Virus record (IMG/VR): IMGVR_UViG_3300042987_003836 | Coordinates: 1-64,000 of that record | DNA length: 64,000 nt | Source: a virus | Direction: 5' to 3' (one strand) | Shown: positions 17,301 to 24,480 of the stretch, piece after piece | Layout: each line of letters opens with the position of its first letter | How positions within the stretch are numbered: position 1 is the first letter of the stretch | Made by a program: the position numbers and the translations under genes | The notes under the pieces: generated by a model | What the model was told of the DNA's origin: nothing | The model's input: the letters and a program-made list of their open reading frames with translations, nothing else | Databases searched by the model: none

Positions 17301-19088
17301 GCGTGATCCCGAAACAACGAGCGTGTTAGCTCCGGAAGTACCTGCAACAACTCTGTTGTCGGACAAGACTTCAAGAATCGGAAGACCTGAAGAATTGTTG
17401 ACAGAGAGTAGTGAACCAGACATGCTGTCAGTAACAGAGAAGAGAGATCCAGAAGATCCAACAACTTCGAGTTTACCGCTTGGCTGTGTGGTTCCAATTC
17501 CAAGGCTGCCGCTGGTGTTGTTCCAGAAGAGCCCATTGCTTCCGCTGAGGACGCCGCCTGTTCCTGCAAGAACAACCTGTCCTGCTGAAACATTGCTGCT
17601 CGTTATAGATCCGCTGATGTTTGCAACCTTGAGAAGGTTCGAGGCCTTCGTGAAGGTGAAGTTTGCATTTCCACCAAAGACGCTGCCGTCATTGAACTGG
17701 ACCTGTGTATCAGCGCCTCCGGCGTTTGCTGTAACTGTGATCGCACCGTTAGAGCCTGTGGTGACTGACATGTTAGTTCCAGCGATGATGTAGCTGGTTC
17801 CGTCGGTGAGCTTGGTGTGTGAACCGCTGAGACCCGAGTTGACCTTTACTGCACCTGTGAAAGTAGCTCCGCTGACAGTTGCAACGACAGAGTCATTGAT
17901 TGCAAGTGTGAGGCTTCCTGAGCTTCCACCACCGGTGAGACCTGTTCCTGCAGTAACGTCTGTTATGTCTGCCGTTGTGCTGATTGTGACAGCTCCATTG
18001 GAACCGGTTGCGATGGAGATATTGCTACCTGCGATGAGATAGCTGGTTCCGTCAGAGAGCTTCGTGAGAGAACCGCTGATTCCCTGGTTGAAGGTTGCTC
18101 TACCGTTGACTGTGACTGTATCGGCAGCTGCGTCACCGAGAGTGACGTTACCGTTGAAAGCAGCTGATCCGGTGACACCGAGGACGCCACCGACTTGTGC
18201 ATTACCTGCGAAGGTGGTTGTAACAGCAGCTCCTGCAAATGTTGTTGTACCGTTGACTGTGACTGTATCGGCAGCTGCGTCACCGAGGGTAGTGTTACCA
18301 TTGACCGCTGCATTACCTGCAAATGTCGTTGTAACCGATGTGCCTGCGAACGTTGTTGTACCGTTAACCGTAACTGTGTCAGCGGATGCATCACCAACCG
18401 TAACGTTACCGTTGAGGGTGGATGCTCCGGTAACGGTAAGACCACCTCCGACGGTTGAGTTACCCGAAGTGCTGAGGGTGAAGAACGATCCTGTCACACC
18501 CGTGAGGGTGTCGGTCGTCTTGTTGTAGGTGAGTCCAGCGTCACCACCGAATGCGCTACCTCCGTCGTTGAACTGGATTTGAGTGTCTGTTCCAGCGACG
18601 AGTGTGGATGCGTTCATCGTACCGGCGATGGTGATCGATCCATTCGATCCCGTAGTTACGACGATGTTCGATCCTGCCACGAGGTAGCTTGTTCCGTCAG
18701 TCAACTTAGTGAGAGAACCACTGAGGCCGCCGGTTGCCGTAAGAGCTCCGACAGACTGAAGTGTTCCTTGAACAACAGTGTTGCCCGTTGAAGACGCAAC
18801 AGTAAACTTGCTCGTTCCTGATGAGTCACGAACCGTGATACCAGAAGAAGCAGCATCAAACTGAGCAACACCAGAAGTGTTCTTCAGTAAAAGACTGCCT
18901 GATCCAACGACAGATCCGCCAAACACTGCGTAATCAGTGCTAGACGAACCTGAGACGAAAAATGTGGCATCGCCTGGAAGCGACGGGAACAGGTTGTCCG
19001 GTCTGTTCGCGAATATTACTGAGCCAGTCAATCCAACTTTAGAATTAGATTGAATACTACCTGATATATTACTTAATACTAACGCCAT
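14352..19088 (-). CDS. Giant repetitive tail fibre
   Basis: This 1578-aa protein is a long beta-structured fibre, probably for host recognition. Residues 1-70 form the shared N-terminal attachment module. The shaft is built from repeats of about 25-50 aa; the core DTVTVNG occurs 13 times, mostly as TLGDAAADTVTVNGTTTFAG. Three larger blocks start with DTQ[IL]QFND, then LTYNKTTDTLTGVTGSFF (near 18.57, 16.97 and 15.48 kb). Interspersed GSLTKLTDGTSYLVAGSNI modules also occur in the neighbouring fibres. The C-terminal module, with NRWANIYTGDLHL then NKTGKRYK and PELDEE, is shared with the 283-aa gene. The ribosome site AGGAG is about 10 nt from the ATG. Confidence 0.88.
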   Translation of the reverse strand: MALVLSNISGSIQSNSKVGLTGSVIFANRPDNLFPSLPGDATFFVSGSSSTDYAVFGGSVVGSGSLLLKNTSGVAQFDAASSGITVRDSSGTSKFTVASSTGNTVVQGTLQSVGALTATGGLSGSLTKLTDGTSYLVAGSNIVVTTGSNGSITIAGTMNASTLVAGTDTQIQFNDGGSAFGGDAGLTYNKTTDTLTGVTGSFFTLSTSGNSTVGGGLTVTGASTLNGNVTVGDASADTVTVNGTTTFAGTSVTTTFAGNAAVNGNTTLGDAAADTVTVNGTTTFAGAAVTTTFAGNAQVGGVLGVTGSAAFNGNVTLGDAAADTVTVNGRATFNQGISGSLTKLSDGTSYLIAGSNISIATGSNGAVTISTTADITDVTAGTGLTGGGSSGSLTLAINDSVVATVSGATFTGAVKVNSGLSGSHTKLTDGTSYIIAGTNMSVTTGSNGAITVTANAGGADTQVQFNDGSVFGGNANFTFTKASNLLKVANISGSITSSNVSAGQVVLAGTGGVLSGSNGLFWNNTSGSLGIGTTQPSGKLEVVGSSGSLFSVTDSMSGSLLSVNNSSGLPILEVLSDNRVVAGTSGANTLVVSGSRLAVGTTAIDTTKVLVSGSSTSSDKVLLVKAGVAGQTGALVDVQNSAGSSVFLVSNTGLSGSHTKLTDGTSAFIAGANVTITTGSSGAVTIAASMNAGSLVGGSDTQLQFNDAGSFGGDSGLTYNKTTDTLTGVTGSFFSLSTSGNSTVGGGLTVTGASTLNGNVTVGDASADTVTVNGTTTFAGASVTTTFAGNSQVGGALGVTGSAGFNGNVTLGDASGDTVTVNGTTTFAGSGVTTTFAGDVAVNGGDVTSSATTFNLLNSTVTTLNLGGAATAVEIGAATGTTSINNSLTVDGNTTLGDAAADTVTVNGTTTFAGASVTTTFAGNSQVGGALGVTGSAGFNGSVTLGDASADTVTVNGTTTFAGASVTTTFAGNTTVSGISQVGGALGVTGSAGFNGNVTLGDAAADTVTVNGTTTFAGASVTTTFAGNSQVGGILGVTGSASFNGNVTLGDAAADTVTVNGRATFNQGLSGSLTKLSDGSSYLIAGNNISIATGSNGAVTISTQADITDVTAGTGLTGGGSSGNVTLGINDSIVATVSGTTFTGAVKFNAGLSGSLTKLTDGSSAFVAGNNVTITTGSNGSVTIAASMNAGSLVAGVDTQIQFNDGGTAFGGDAGLTYNKTTDTLTGVTGSFFTLSTSGNSTVGGGLTVTGAATLNGNVTVGDASADTVTVNGTTTFAGAGVTTTFAGNSQVGGALGVTGSAGFNGNVTLGDAAADTVTVNGTTTFAGAAVTTTFVGNATVNGNTTLGDAAADTVTVNGTTTFAGASVTTTFAGNSQVGGILGVTGSAGFNGNVTLGDASGDTVTVNGTTTFAGSGVTTTFAGDVAVNGGDVTSSATTFNLLNSTVTTLNIGGAATAVEIGATTGTTSINNDLTVDGNVTLGNANTDTVTFTSKVNSNILPSADVTYSLGSSTNRWANIYTGDLHLKNERGDYTLIEEEDFLTIRFNKTGKRYKFMLEAVPELDEEIGNFSSGPKPSV
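14600..18600. repeat. DNA-level repeat array inside the giant fibre gene
   Basis: Repeats are visible in the DNA as well as the protein. For example GTCGCGGACGACGTAACATC occurs at about 14778 and again at about 16530 within long near-identical flanks, and GTCGGTCGTCTTGTTGTAGG recurs near 15420, 16918 and 18510. Copies this alike are substrates for recombination and length change. The limits given are approximate. Confidence 0.8.
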
Positions 19089-19152
19089 GATGCATTTCTC
19101 CTAGGAAAGAGGCTGACGTTAATTATTAACAAGACAAAGAGTTAACGATATT

Positions 19153-20004
19153 TTATCGACGATCTTGAGAATTTGGCTTAGGACCTGTTGAAAATTTCCC
19201 TACTTCCTCATCTAGCTCTGGCAGGGGTGTCATATTTATTTTGTAGCGTTTCCCCGTCTTGTTATTTCTCACAGTGAGACAGTCGTCCTCTTCGATGATC
19301 GTCCAGTCTCCTCTCTCGTTCCTCAAGTGCAAGTCACCTGTGTAGATATTTGCCCATCTATTTGTGACGGATCCAAGAGAGTAAGAGACGTCGGCTCCTG
19401 GTAAAAGAGACCCAGCGACGGAGACTGATCCATTGACAGAAAGTCTATCAGCAGTGGCTGCAGTTCCTATTCCAACATTTCCGCTTCCGGAAACGAATAG
19501 CAAACTTTCTCCGACACTGTTTTGTACATCTAAAACAGGAGCCTCTTGAGATGATATACCAGATTTTATAGAAAGTGTGGCCTGATTTATGCTAGCAGAG
19601 CCAGAGACAAAAAGTCTTGCTGTAAATGAAGTGGATCCTATTCCAACTCCAGACCCATTGTCATAAACTCCGCTGTCACCTAGAGAATTTGGAGATGTAT
19701 ACTTTGACAAATAATTCGTAGTACCAGCCCCGAATAACGTGCCAGATTCAGAAGCAGAAGATATTGTGACTGCACCTGTAGATCCAGTCGTAATGGTGAT
19801 GTTGCTTCCAGCTACGAGGTAGGGAGATCCATCTGATAGCTTGGTTAGAGAACCCGAAAATGCAGTCGCATAAACGTTGTTCCATTTCTTAGAGAGAGAT
19901 CCAAAGTCGTAAGACGAGTCAATACCGGGTGTCAAGGATCCCGTTATCGAGGCCGACCCTGTTATCGTCGTTATTCCAACTAAGCTTGGTGAATCTATTC
20001 TCAT
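19153..20004 (-). CDS. Tail-fibre-like protein, 283 aa
   Basis: This protein repeats modules of the giant fibre without the long shaft. GSLTKLSDGSPYLVAGSNI lies near residue 55, followed by TTNYLSKYTSPNSLGDSGVY, and the C-terminal tip has YSLGSVTNRWANIYTGDLHL then NKTGKRYK and PELDEEVGKF. The tip is nearly the same as in the 1578-aa protein, so the two may trimerise through, or carry, the same distal domain. No Shine-Dalgarno site precedes the ATG. A TATAAATA box lies about 104 nt upstream. Confidence 0.8.
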   Translation of the reverse strand: MRIDSPSLVGITTITGSASITGSLTPGIDSSYDFGSLSKKWNNVYATAFSGSLTKLSDGSPYLVAGSNITITTGSTGAVTISSASESGTLFGAGTTNYLSKYTSPNSLGDSGVYDNGSGVGIGSTSFTARLFVSGSASINQATLSIKSGISSQEAPVLDVQNSVGESLLFVSGSGNVGIGTAATADRLSVNGSVSVAGSLLPGADVSYSLGSVTNRWANIYTGDLHLRNERGDWTIIEEDDCLTVRNNKTGKRYKINMTPLPELDEEVGKFSTGPKPNSQDRR

Positions 20005-20107
20005 TTCATAATTTGGAGATAATGTACACCACGCGAAAGACGAATAAACGTGACAAACATTAGTTTTAGGGATCCTTAAGTAATTCTACTATGGTCCCTG
20101 TGTCTGT

Positions 20108-20115
20108 TATTTATA
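20108..20115 (-). promoter_or_regulatory. TATAAATA box, T4-late-promoter-like
   Basis: The minus strand reads TATAAATA, the octamer of T4 late promoters, in the 124-bp gap between the 79-aa gene and the 283-aa fibre gene. It is the only exact match I noticed in front of a gene, so chance is a fair explanation. Confidence 0.25.
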
Positions 20116-20128
20116 AATTGCAGAAAAT

Positions 20129-20368
20129 TTATGAAAGAGAATTTACAATTTGTGTGAGTGAAGAGATGTCTTCCGCATCGTCAATTTGAATTTGCAACGT
20201 CGCATATCGCTCCCTAATTTCTTGACGCGCATTTTCAGCCTGAGAAAAAGCAGGACCAGGTATCTGCTTTGAAATTATTTCATCGTAAGGAGAGAATTCC
20301 GCAGCCCTCGAGGTGCGTCTTTTATTGTGAGCTATTTCCTTTGCCTTATCAATATTAATTTTTATCAT
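20129..20368 (-). CDS. Small tail-fibre-associated protein
   Basis: This 79-aa protein starts MIKINIDKAKEIAHNKRRTS and ends with a helix, TLQIQIDDAEDISSLTQIV. This layout (a short beta strand, a basic helix with K-A-K-E-I, then RQEIRERYATL) is common in small phage proteins next to fibre genes and often annotated as tail assembly factors. Its start overlaps the stop of the 83-aa gene by ATGA, so the two are translationally coupled. The precise role is unknown. Confidence 0.65.
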   Translation of the reverse strand: MIKINIDKAKEIAHNKRRTSRAAEFSPYDEIISKQIPGPAFSQAENARQEIRERYATLQIQIDDAEDISSLTQIVNSLS

Positions 20369-20616
20369 GAATTATTCTCAAAATCAGATGAACTGCCTCC
20401 GATGCCATCGGTCAATATCCCGGGATCTATTTCCCACGCAGATCTAAAAGTTCTGTCTTCAGGAACGTCTGAAGCATCTATGATCTTGAAAGGTTTGCCA
20501 GCTGGTACGTCTTTTAAAGCGATGTTGATTATCCCGCAAGTGGAAAGAGCCTCGGGAGACGGCACTATAATAGCAACGCCGCCGTCTTCAGTCTGATAGA
20601 CTATCCTTGGACTCAT
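20365..20616 (-). CDS. Small tail-fibre-associated protein, GKPFKIIDASD type
   Basis: This 83-aa protein contains VYQTEDGGVAIIVPSPEAL at its start and VPAGKPFKIIDASDVPEDRT at about 36-55, then FRSAWEIDP. This pattern is widespread in small proteins of phage tail clusters. It lies between the 1051-aa fibre and the 79-aa gene and overlaps the latter by 4 nt. CAGGAG is 5 nt before the ATG. A role as a fibre assembly factor or structural cap is an inference from company. Confidence 0.65.
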   Translation of the reverse strand: MSPRIVYQTEDGGVAIIVPSPEALSTCGIINIALKDVPAGKPFKIIDASDVPEDRTFRSAWEIDPGILTDGIGGSSSDFENNS

Positions 20617-20636
20617 GCCATCTCCTGAATCAAATC

Positions 20637-23600
20637 TTACCTAAAAATTGTAGCATTAACATTTGAAGCATCAGCAGCGGTAAATCCGCTGGTTAATGTT
20701 GATACTCTAAATAGGCTAGACGTTCTGGGAGTGACATCATCTCTAGATTTTATAATATCGACACCGTTTGTACCACCAACAGAAAGAGATACAGTGTAGT
20801 TTTCGTCAGGCATGGGAGAAGAGAAATTCACCGTGTAATCTCCCGTTCCGTTGTCTGTTATGCTAGAAACATTCTGACTGGCTCTTATGGATACTGTTCC
20901 TGTCCCATTGAAGTTCACCCAAGCTCGAGCTCCATAATATGGGGCAGAGCCTGAAGTAGTTGTAATGCTTCCAAGGGTTGTGGCTCCTGATCCCCCAGCA
21001 ACGGGTCCCCCTACTGCTATGTATCCCGATGTAGGAAGAGAGAACGTGATATTCGCCTGAGTCGAAGACGTAGCAGTAGCAGACTTAGGAATCATCTTGC
21101 TATAAGACGTATCGAACACCTCGATATCATAGAGGCTTATTCCAATCGCATGATTCACAGTGACAGAAGTGGCATCCGTGAAAGACGCAGTTGCATAACT
21201 TATGGCACCAAGAGATATCGTGACAGAACCATTTGATCCTGTGACTACGACTATTCCGTCCCCAGCCTTAATATATGAAGTACCATCTACGAGCCTCGTA
21301 AGAGATCCAGAAATACCAGCGGTGTGCTTGGTGACGCCCGTAAATGTTGTTCCACTCACCATCGCAACAACAGAATCGCTTACGTCAAGTGTAATGTTTC
21401 CTGTAATTCCTCCGCCAAGAAGACCAGTACCCGCATTTACGGCAGTGATGTCTCCAACAGTTCCATCGTTTGTGATAACAACTGATCCATTCGATCCTGT
21501 CGAAATCGTGATGCCTGGTCCTGCAACAAGGTAGGAAGATCCATCAGTAAGCCTTGTTAAAGATCCGCTGAATCCTGTAGCGGCAACAACGTAAGTTCCC
21601 GTAACTGCCTGTGTATTCTTGTTGTAAGAAAGACCAGAACTAGCCCCGAATTCTCCTCCATCATTGAACTGGATTTGTGTGTTTGTTCCTGCAATGACTG
21701 CAGCTCCGTTCATAGAAGAAGAAATGGTAACAGATCCGTTCGATCCCGTGGTTATTGCGATATTGTTTCCTGCAACAAGGTAGGATTTCCCGTCTGACAA
21801 TCTCGTCAAAGAGCCGCTAAAACCTGACGTCGCAAGAACAGTATGCGATGTCACGCTTGACGAGAAGTGAGCAAAGGAAGCAGAGACTATTCCAAGGTGG
21901 TCTATTGAAGAAATAGTTGCTCCCGAGCTATTCCTTACATCAAAGATTTTTGCCGTAGGAGAAGAGAGACCCGCCTGAACAACAAAAACAGGAGAAGCTG
22001 CGGCAGAAGTTCCAACAGTATGAAATCTTCCTGAAGGATGTGATGTACCAATTCCGACTTGAGAGCCTGTTACCGTTAGTGTGCTTGAATTGTATCCTCC
22101 TCCGAGGTTTACCTTAAAGTCTGAAAACACCTCAAATATGGGAACGCCACTAACAGCGCTTATAGAAAAGAGAGAACCACTTAAATTATCATCGACAGAG
22201 AAGAGAGATCCTGAGACTCCAAACACCTCAAGCGGCATATTTGGCGAACTTGTTCCAATGCCAAGTCTATTGTTAACATTGTCCCAGTATAGACGAGAAT
22301 TGGATCCTGTTAAAAGACCTCCGGGACCTGAAAAAACTATAGATCCCAGCGTAAGACCGGACCCTGTCAAAGAACCGCTTATGTTGTATGCATAAATATT
22401 CCGCCAATTATTTGAGGAAGATCCTAGGTCGTAATTATTAGAAATTGCAGGAATTAAGTTTCCATGAAACTCAGAATTACCATACACAGTTAAGTCATTT
22501 GAAAAAACATTCCAGCGCTTAGCAGAAGATCCCAAGCTGTGTAATAAATCATTTCCCGGGAGAAGAGAGCCTGTAATTGAAGTAGAACCTGACACGGTAA
22601 ATTTGTCAGTTCCCGATACCGTTCCTATTCCAACGGTGTTGCCGTCATCGTATATGATGCTATCAGTAAGAGTATTTGTATCCTGCCATCTTGAGACGTA
22701 ATTGGGAGTTCCGAATCCATCGACGAGGCTTCCTCCGTTTGTACCGCCTACTGCGTCTATTACTATGGTTCCGTTAGATCCCGTCGTGACAATGACATTA
22801 GATCCGCCAACGATGTAAGGATCTCCAGAGACAAGTCTCGTCAAAGATCCGCTGAGGCCGGCGTTAAATGTAACAACACCCGTGAATGTTGTTCCACTAA
22901 CAGTCGCAACCACAGAATTGTCAACATATAGGGTTCTATTTGAGCTTAGGTCGCCGCCGCCGAGGAGACCGCTACCAGCAGATAAAGTTGTTGACTTTAG
23001 AGCTCTATCGTTCAAGCTAGAACTAAGGCCAGTTACTTGAGATTCAGAAATTTGAATTGAAGTCGCGGTGACTCCAGTAATTCTTCCTTGAGCATCTGAG
23101 GTAAATACAGGAACTTGAGACGCACTACCGTATGTGCCAGCAGAACCAGTATTGTTGAGTGCAATTGTAATTCGACCTGTTGAGCCTGTTGTAACATTGA
23201 TCCCAGCGCCACCGACGATATATGAAGTTCCATCAGTCAGACGTGTAAGAGAACCGCTAAGGCCTGTATTAAATTTAATTGCACCCGTAAATGTTGTGCC
23301 GCTTACCATTGCAACGACAGAATCGTTTACTGCTAGAGTGACTGATCCACTCAAGCCACCGCCTAGAAGACCGGATCCTGGTGAAATTCCTGATATTGTT
23401 CCGCTATTTACAGTAGATAAAATAATCGAGCCATTTGAGCCTGTGACAACAGACATGTTGCCTCCGGCGACTAAGAAAGAGGAACCGTCTGAGAGCCTGG
23501 TTAGAGAACCGCTTATGTTTGTGGCGACTAGAGCTCTTCTGTCTCTGGCGAATTTTAAATCTGACGACGCAGAAAGAAAACCAAGATAATTGTACTGTAT

Positions 23601-23792
23601 CTCAGTATCATAGCCTGCAGCAGAAAGTTGACTTCTGGGGTTGAAAAGTCCTAGAGAATCTCTGAAGCTAAACGCTCCGTCTACATACCTGATGCCACCA
23701 GCTATTGTAGGATTATCACCGGATGTTCTATTTTCGAGGACTATGCCCTCTTCATCGGCCTCACCCGGTCTTCTATCTGGTGTCCTAGCCAT
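20637..23792 (-). CDS. Large tail fibre, SGS-repeat family
   Basis: This 1051-aa fibre shares the shaft modules of the 1578-aa protein: SGSLTRLSDGSSFLVAGGNM and relatives at least six times, ISPGSGLLGGGLSGSVTLAV, DTEIQYN or NTQIQFNDGG, and VGIGT segments. Its N-terminus is different (RTPDRRPGEADEEG), suggesting another attachment site. The C-terminal 200 residues form a distinct tip: SVTVNHAIGISLYDIEVFD, then ARAWVNFNGTGTVSIRASQN and DNGTGDYTVNFSSPMPDENY, a domain found at the ends of many phage fibres and probably receptor-binding. Start and stop spacing (3 nt) couple it to the 205-aa gene upstream. Confidence 0.87.
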   Translation of the reverse strand: MARTPDRRPGEADEEGIVLENRTSGDNPTIAGGIRYVDGAFSFRDSLGLFNPRSQLSAAGYDTEIQYNYLGFLSASSDLKFARDRRALVATNISGSLTRLSDGSSFLVAGGNMSVVTGSNGSIILSTVNSGTISGISPGSGLLGGGLSGSVTLAVNDSVVAMVSGTTFTGAIKFNTGLSGSLTRLTDGTSYIVGGAGINVTTGSTGRITIALNNTGSAGTYGSASQVPVFTSDAQGRITGVTATSIQISESQVTGLSSSLNDRALKSTTLSAGSGLLGGGDLSSNRTLYVDNSVVATVSGTTFTGVVTFNAGLSGSLTRLVSGDPYIVGGSNVIVTTGSNGTIVIDAVGGTNGGSLVDGFGTPNYVSRWQDTNTLTDSIIYDDGNTVGIGTVSGTDKFTVSGSTSITGSLLPGNDLLHSLGSSAKRWNVFSNDLTVYGNSEFHGNLIPAISNNYDLGSSSNNWRNIYAYNISGSLTGSGLTLGSIVFSGPGGLLTGSNSRLYWDNVNNRLGIGTSSPNMPLEVFGVSGSLFSVDDNLSGSLFSISAVSGVPIFEVFSDFKVNLGGGYNSSTLTVTGSQVGIGTSHPSGRFHTVGTSAAASPVFVVQAGLSSPTAKIFDVRNSSGATISSIDHLGIVSASFAHFSSSVTSHTVLATSGFSGSLTRLSDGKSYLVAGNNIAITTGSNGSVTISSSMNGAAVIAGTNTQIQFNDGGEFGASSGLSYNKNTQAVTGTYVVAATGFSGSLTRLTDGSSYLVAGPGITISTGSNGSVVITNDGTVGDITAVNAGTGLLGGGITGNITLDVSDSVVAMVSGTTFTGVTKHTAGISGSLTRLVDGTSYIKAGDGIVVVTGSNGSVTISLGAISYATASFTDATSVTVNHAIGISLYDIEVFDTSYSKMIPKSATATSSTQANITFSLPTSGYIAVGGPVAGGSGATTLGSITTTSGSAPYYGARAWVNFNGTGTVSIRASQNVSSITDNGTGDYTVNFSSPMPDENYTVSLSVGGTNGVDIIKSRDDVTPRTSSLFRVSTLTSGFTAADASNVNATIFR

Positions 23793-23795
23793 TGT

Positions 23796-24413
23796 TTATT
23801 TCTTCTGCTTCTTTGTCTTTATTTTAGATGACTGTTCTTCTATTTTTTCTACAGCCTTCTCTTCTTGCGATTCTATTTCGACTTTTTCAGCTTGCGGAAG
23901 TGCATCTTCAGTGAGTCTTCTTAATTTAATCGAAGGGCCAGGTCTTGTTCCCACTGCTCGTCCTTGTGATTCTTCTGCTTGTGCGGTCTCTCCCGATGAT
24001 TGATTTTCTTCAGCTAGATTTCTTTCGAGAGCTCTTTTAAGAAGCTGCTGTCTGTTAATCTCTTCATCTCTGTATTTTTTAGCAATTGAAACAGCCTGCT
24101 GAAAAGCATTTATTTTTCCAGCCTGCGCCTGTTTGCTGTTTTCAGCAATATTTGCAAGGTTAACGATGTTATTTCTGGCTCGTTCGAGGTAAGACTTTAT
24201 GGTCTTTGATACTTCGAGATCTGTCTCTTTTTCATCAAGATCTTTGCTGACAACTTTAACAAGATTTTCAATTGAAACTGCAGCATTTCTTAGTGCATTA
24301 ACAGCTCCCTCTTCTCTATAGAGGTCTTTAGTTGCACTTTCAAGAGCATCGTCGAGACGATTTCCTAGCTCATTGACTGCAGTTAGTTTTGCTTCAGACT
24401 TTAGTAGACTCAT
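23796..24413 (-). CDS. Coiled-coil protein of the fibre cluster
   Basis: This 205-aa protein is nearly all alpha-helix, with heptad-like stretches from residue 5 to 135 (for example VSIENLVKVVSKDLDEKETD), then a disordered charged tail ending in a Lys-rich run (KIKTKKQKK). No enzyme motif is present. It lies between two fibre proteins and may be a fibre assembly chaperone, a linker or a minor virion protein. The AGGAG site, 4 nt from the ATG, is buried in the hairpin at 24414-24463, which suggests translational control. Confidence 0.65.
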   Translation of the reverse strand: MSLLKSEAKLTAVNELGNRLDDALESATKDLYREEGAVNALRNAAVSIENLVKVVSKDLDEKETDLEVSKTIKSYLERARNNIVNLANIAENSKQAQAGKINAFQQAVSIAKKYRDEEINRQQLLKRALERNLAEENQSSGETAQAEESQGRAVGTRPGPSIKLRRLTEDALPQAEKVEIESQEEKAVEKIEEQSSKIKTKKQKK

Positions 24414-24463
24414 AACGCTCCTGCGAGATTTTCAACATTATACAATTATCTCACAGGAGCGTT
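24414..24463 (-). promoter_or_regulatory. Hairpin sequestering the ribosome site of the 205-aa gene
   Basis: Inverted repeats AACGCTCCTG (24414-24423) and CAGGAGCGTT (24454-24463) extend by a further GAGA/TCTC after one mismatch, with a 20-nt loop. In minus-strand RNA the distal arm carries AGGAG and ends directly at the ATG of the 205-aa gene, while the proximal arm starts 17 nt after the stop of the 515-aa gene. No U-run follows, so it does not look like a terminator. Translational control or coupling is the likely role. Confidence 0.6.
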
Positions 24464-24480
24464 AATTTATCTACTTTATG

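Noticed and set aside
14600-18600. Regular repeats that could suggest a CRISPR array
   Set aside because: Repeat units are long, imperfect, in frame and protein-coding; there are no short unique spacers and no cas genes.
20005-20128. Terminator in the gap between the 79-aa and 283-aa genes
   Set aside because: The best stem (AGGGACC with GGATCCCT) has a bulge, a long loop and no T-run after it.
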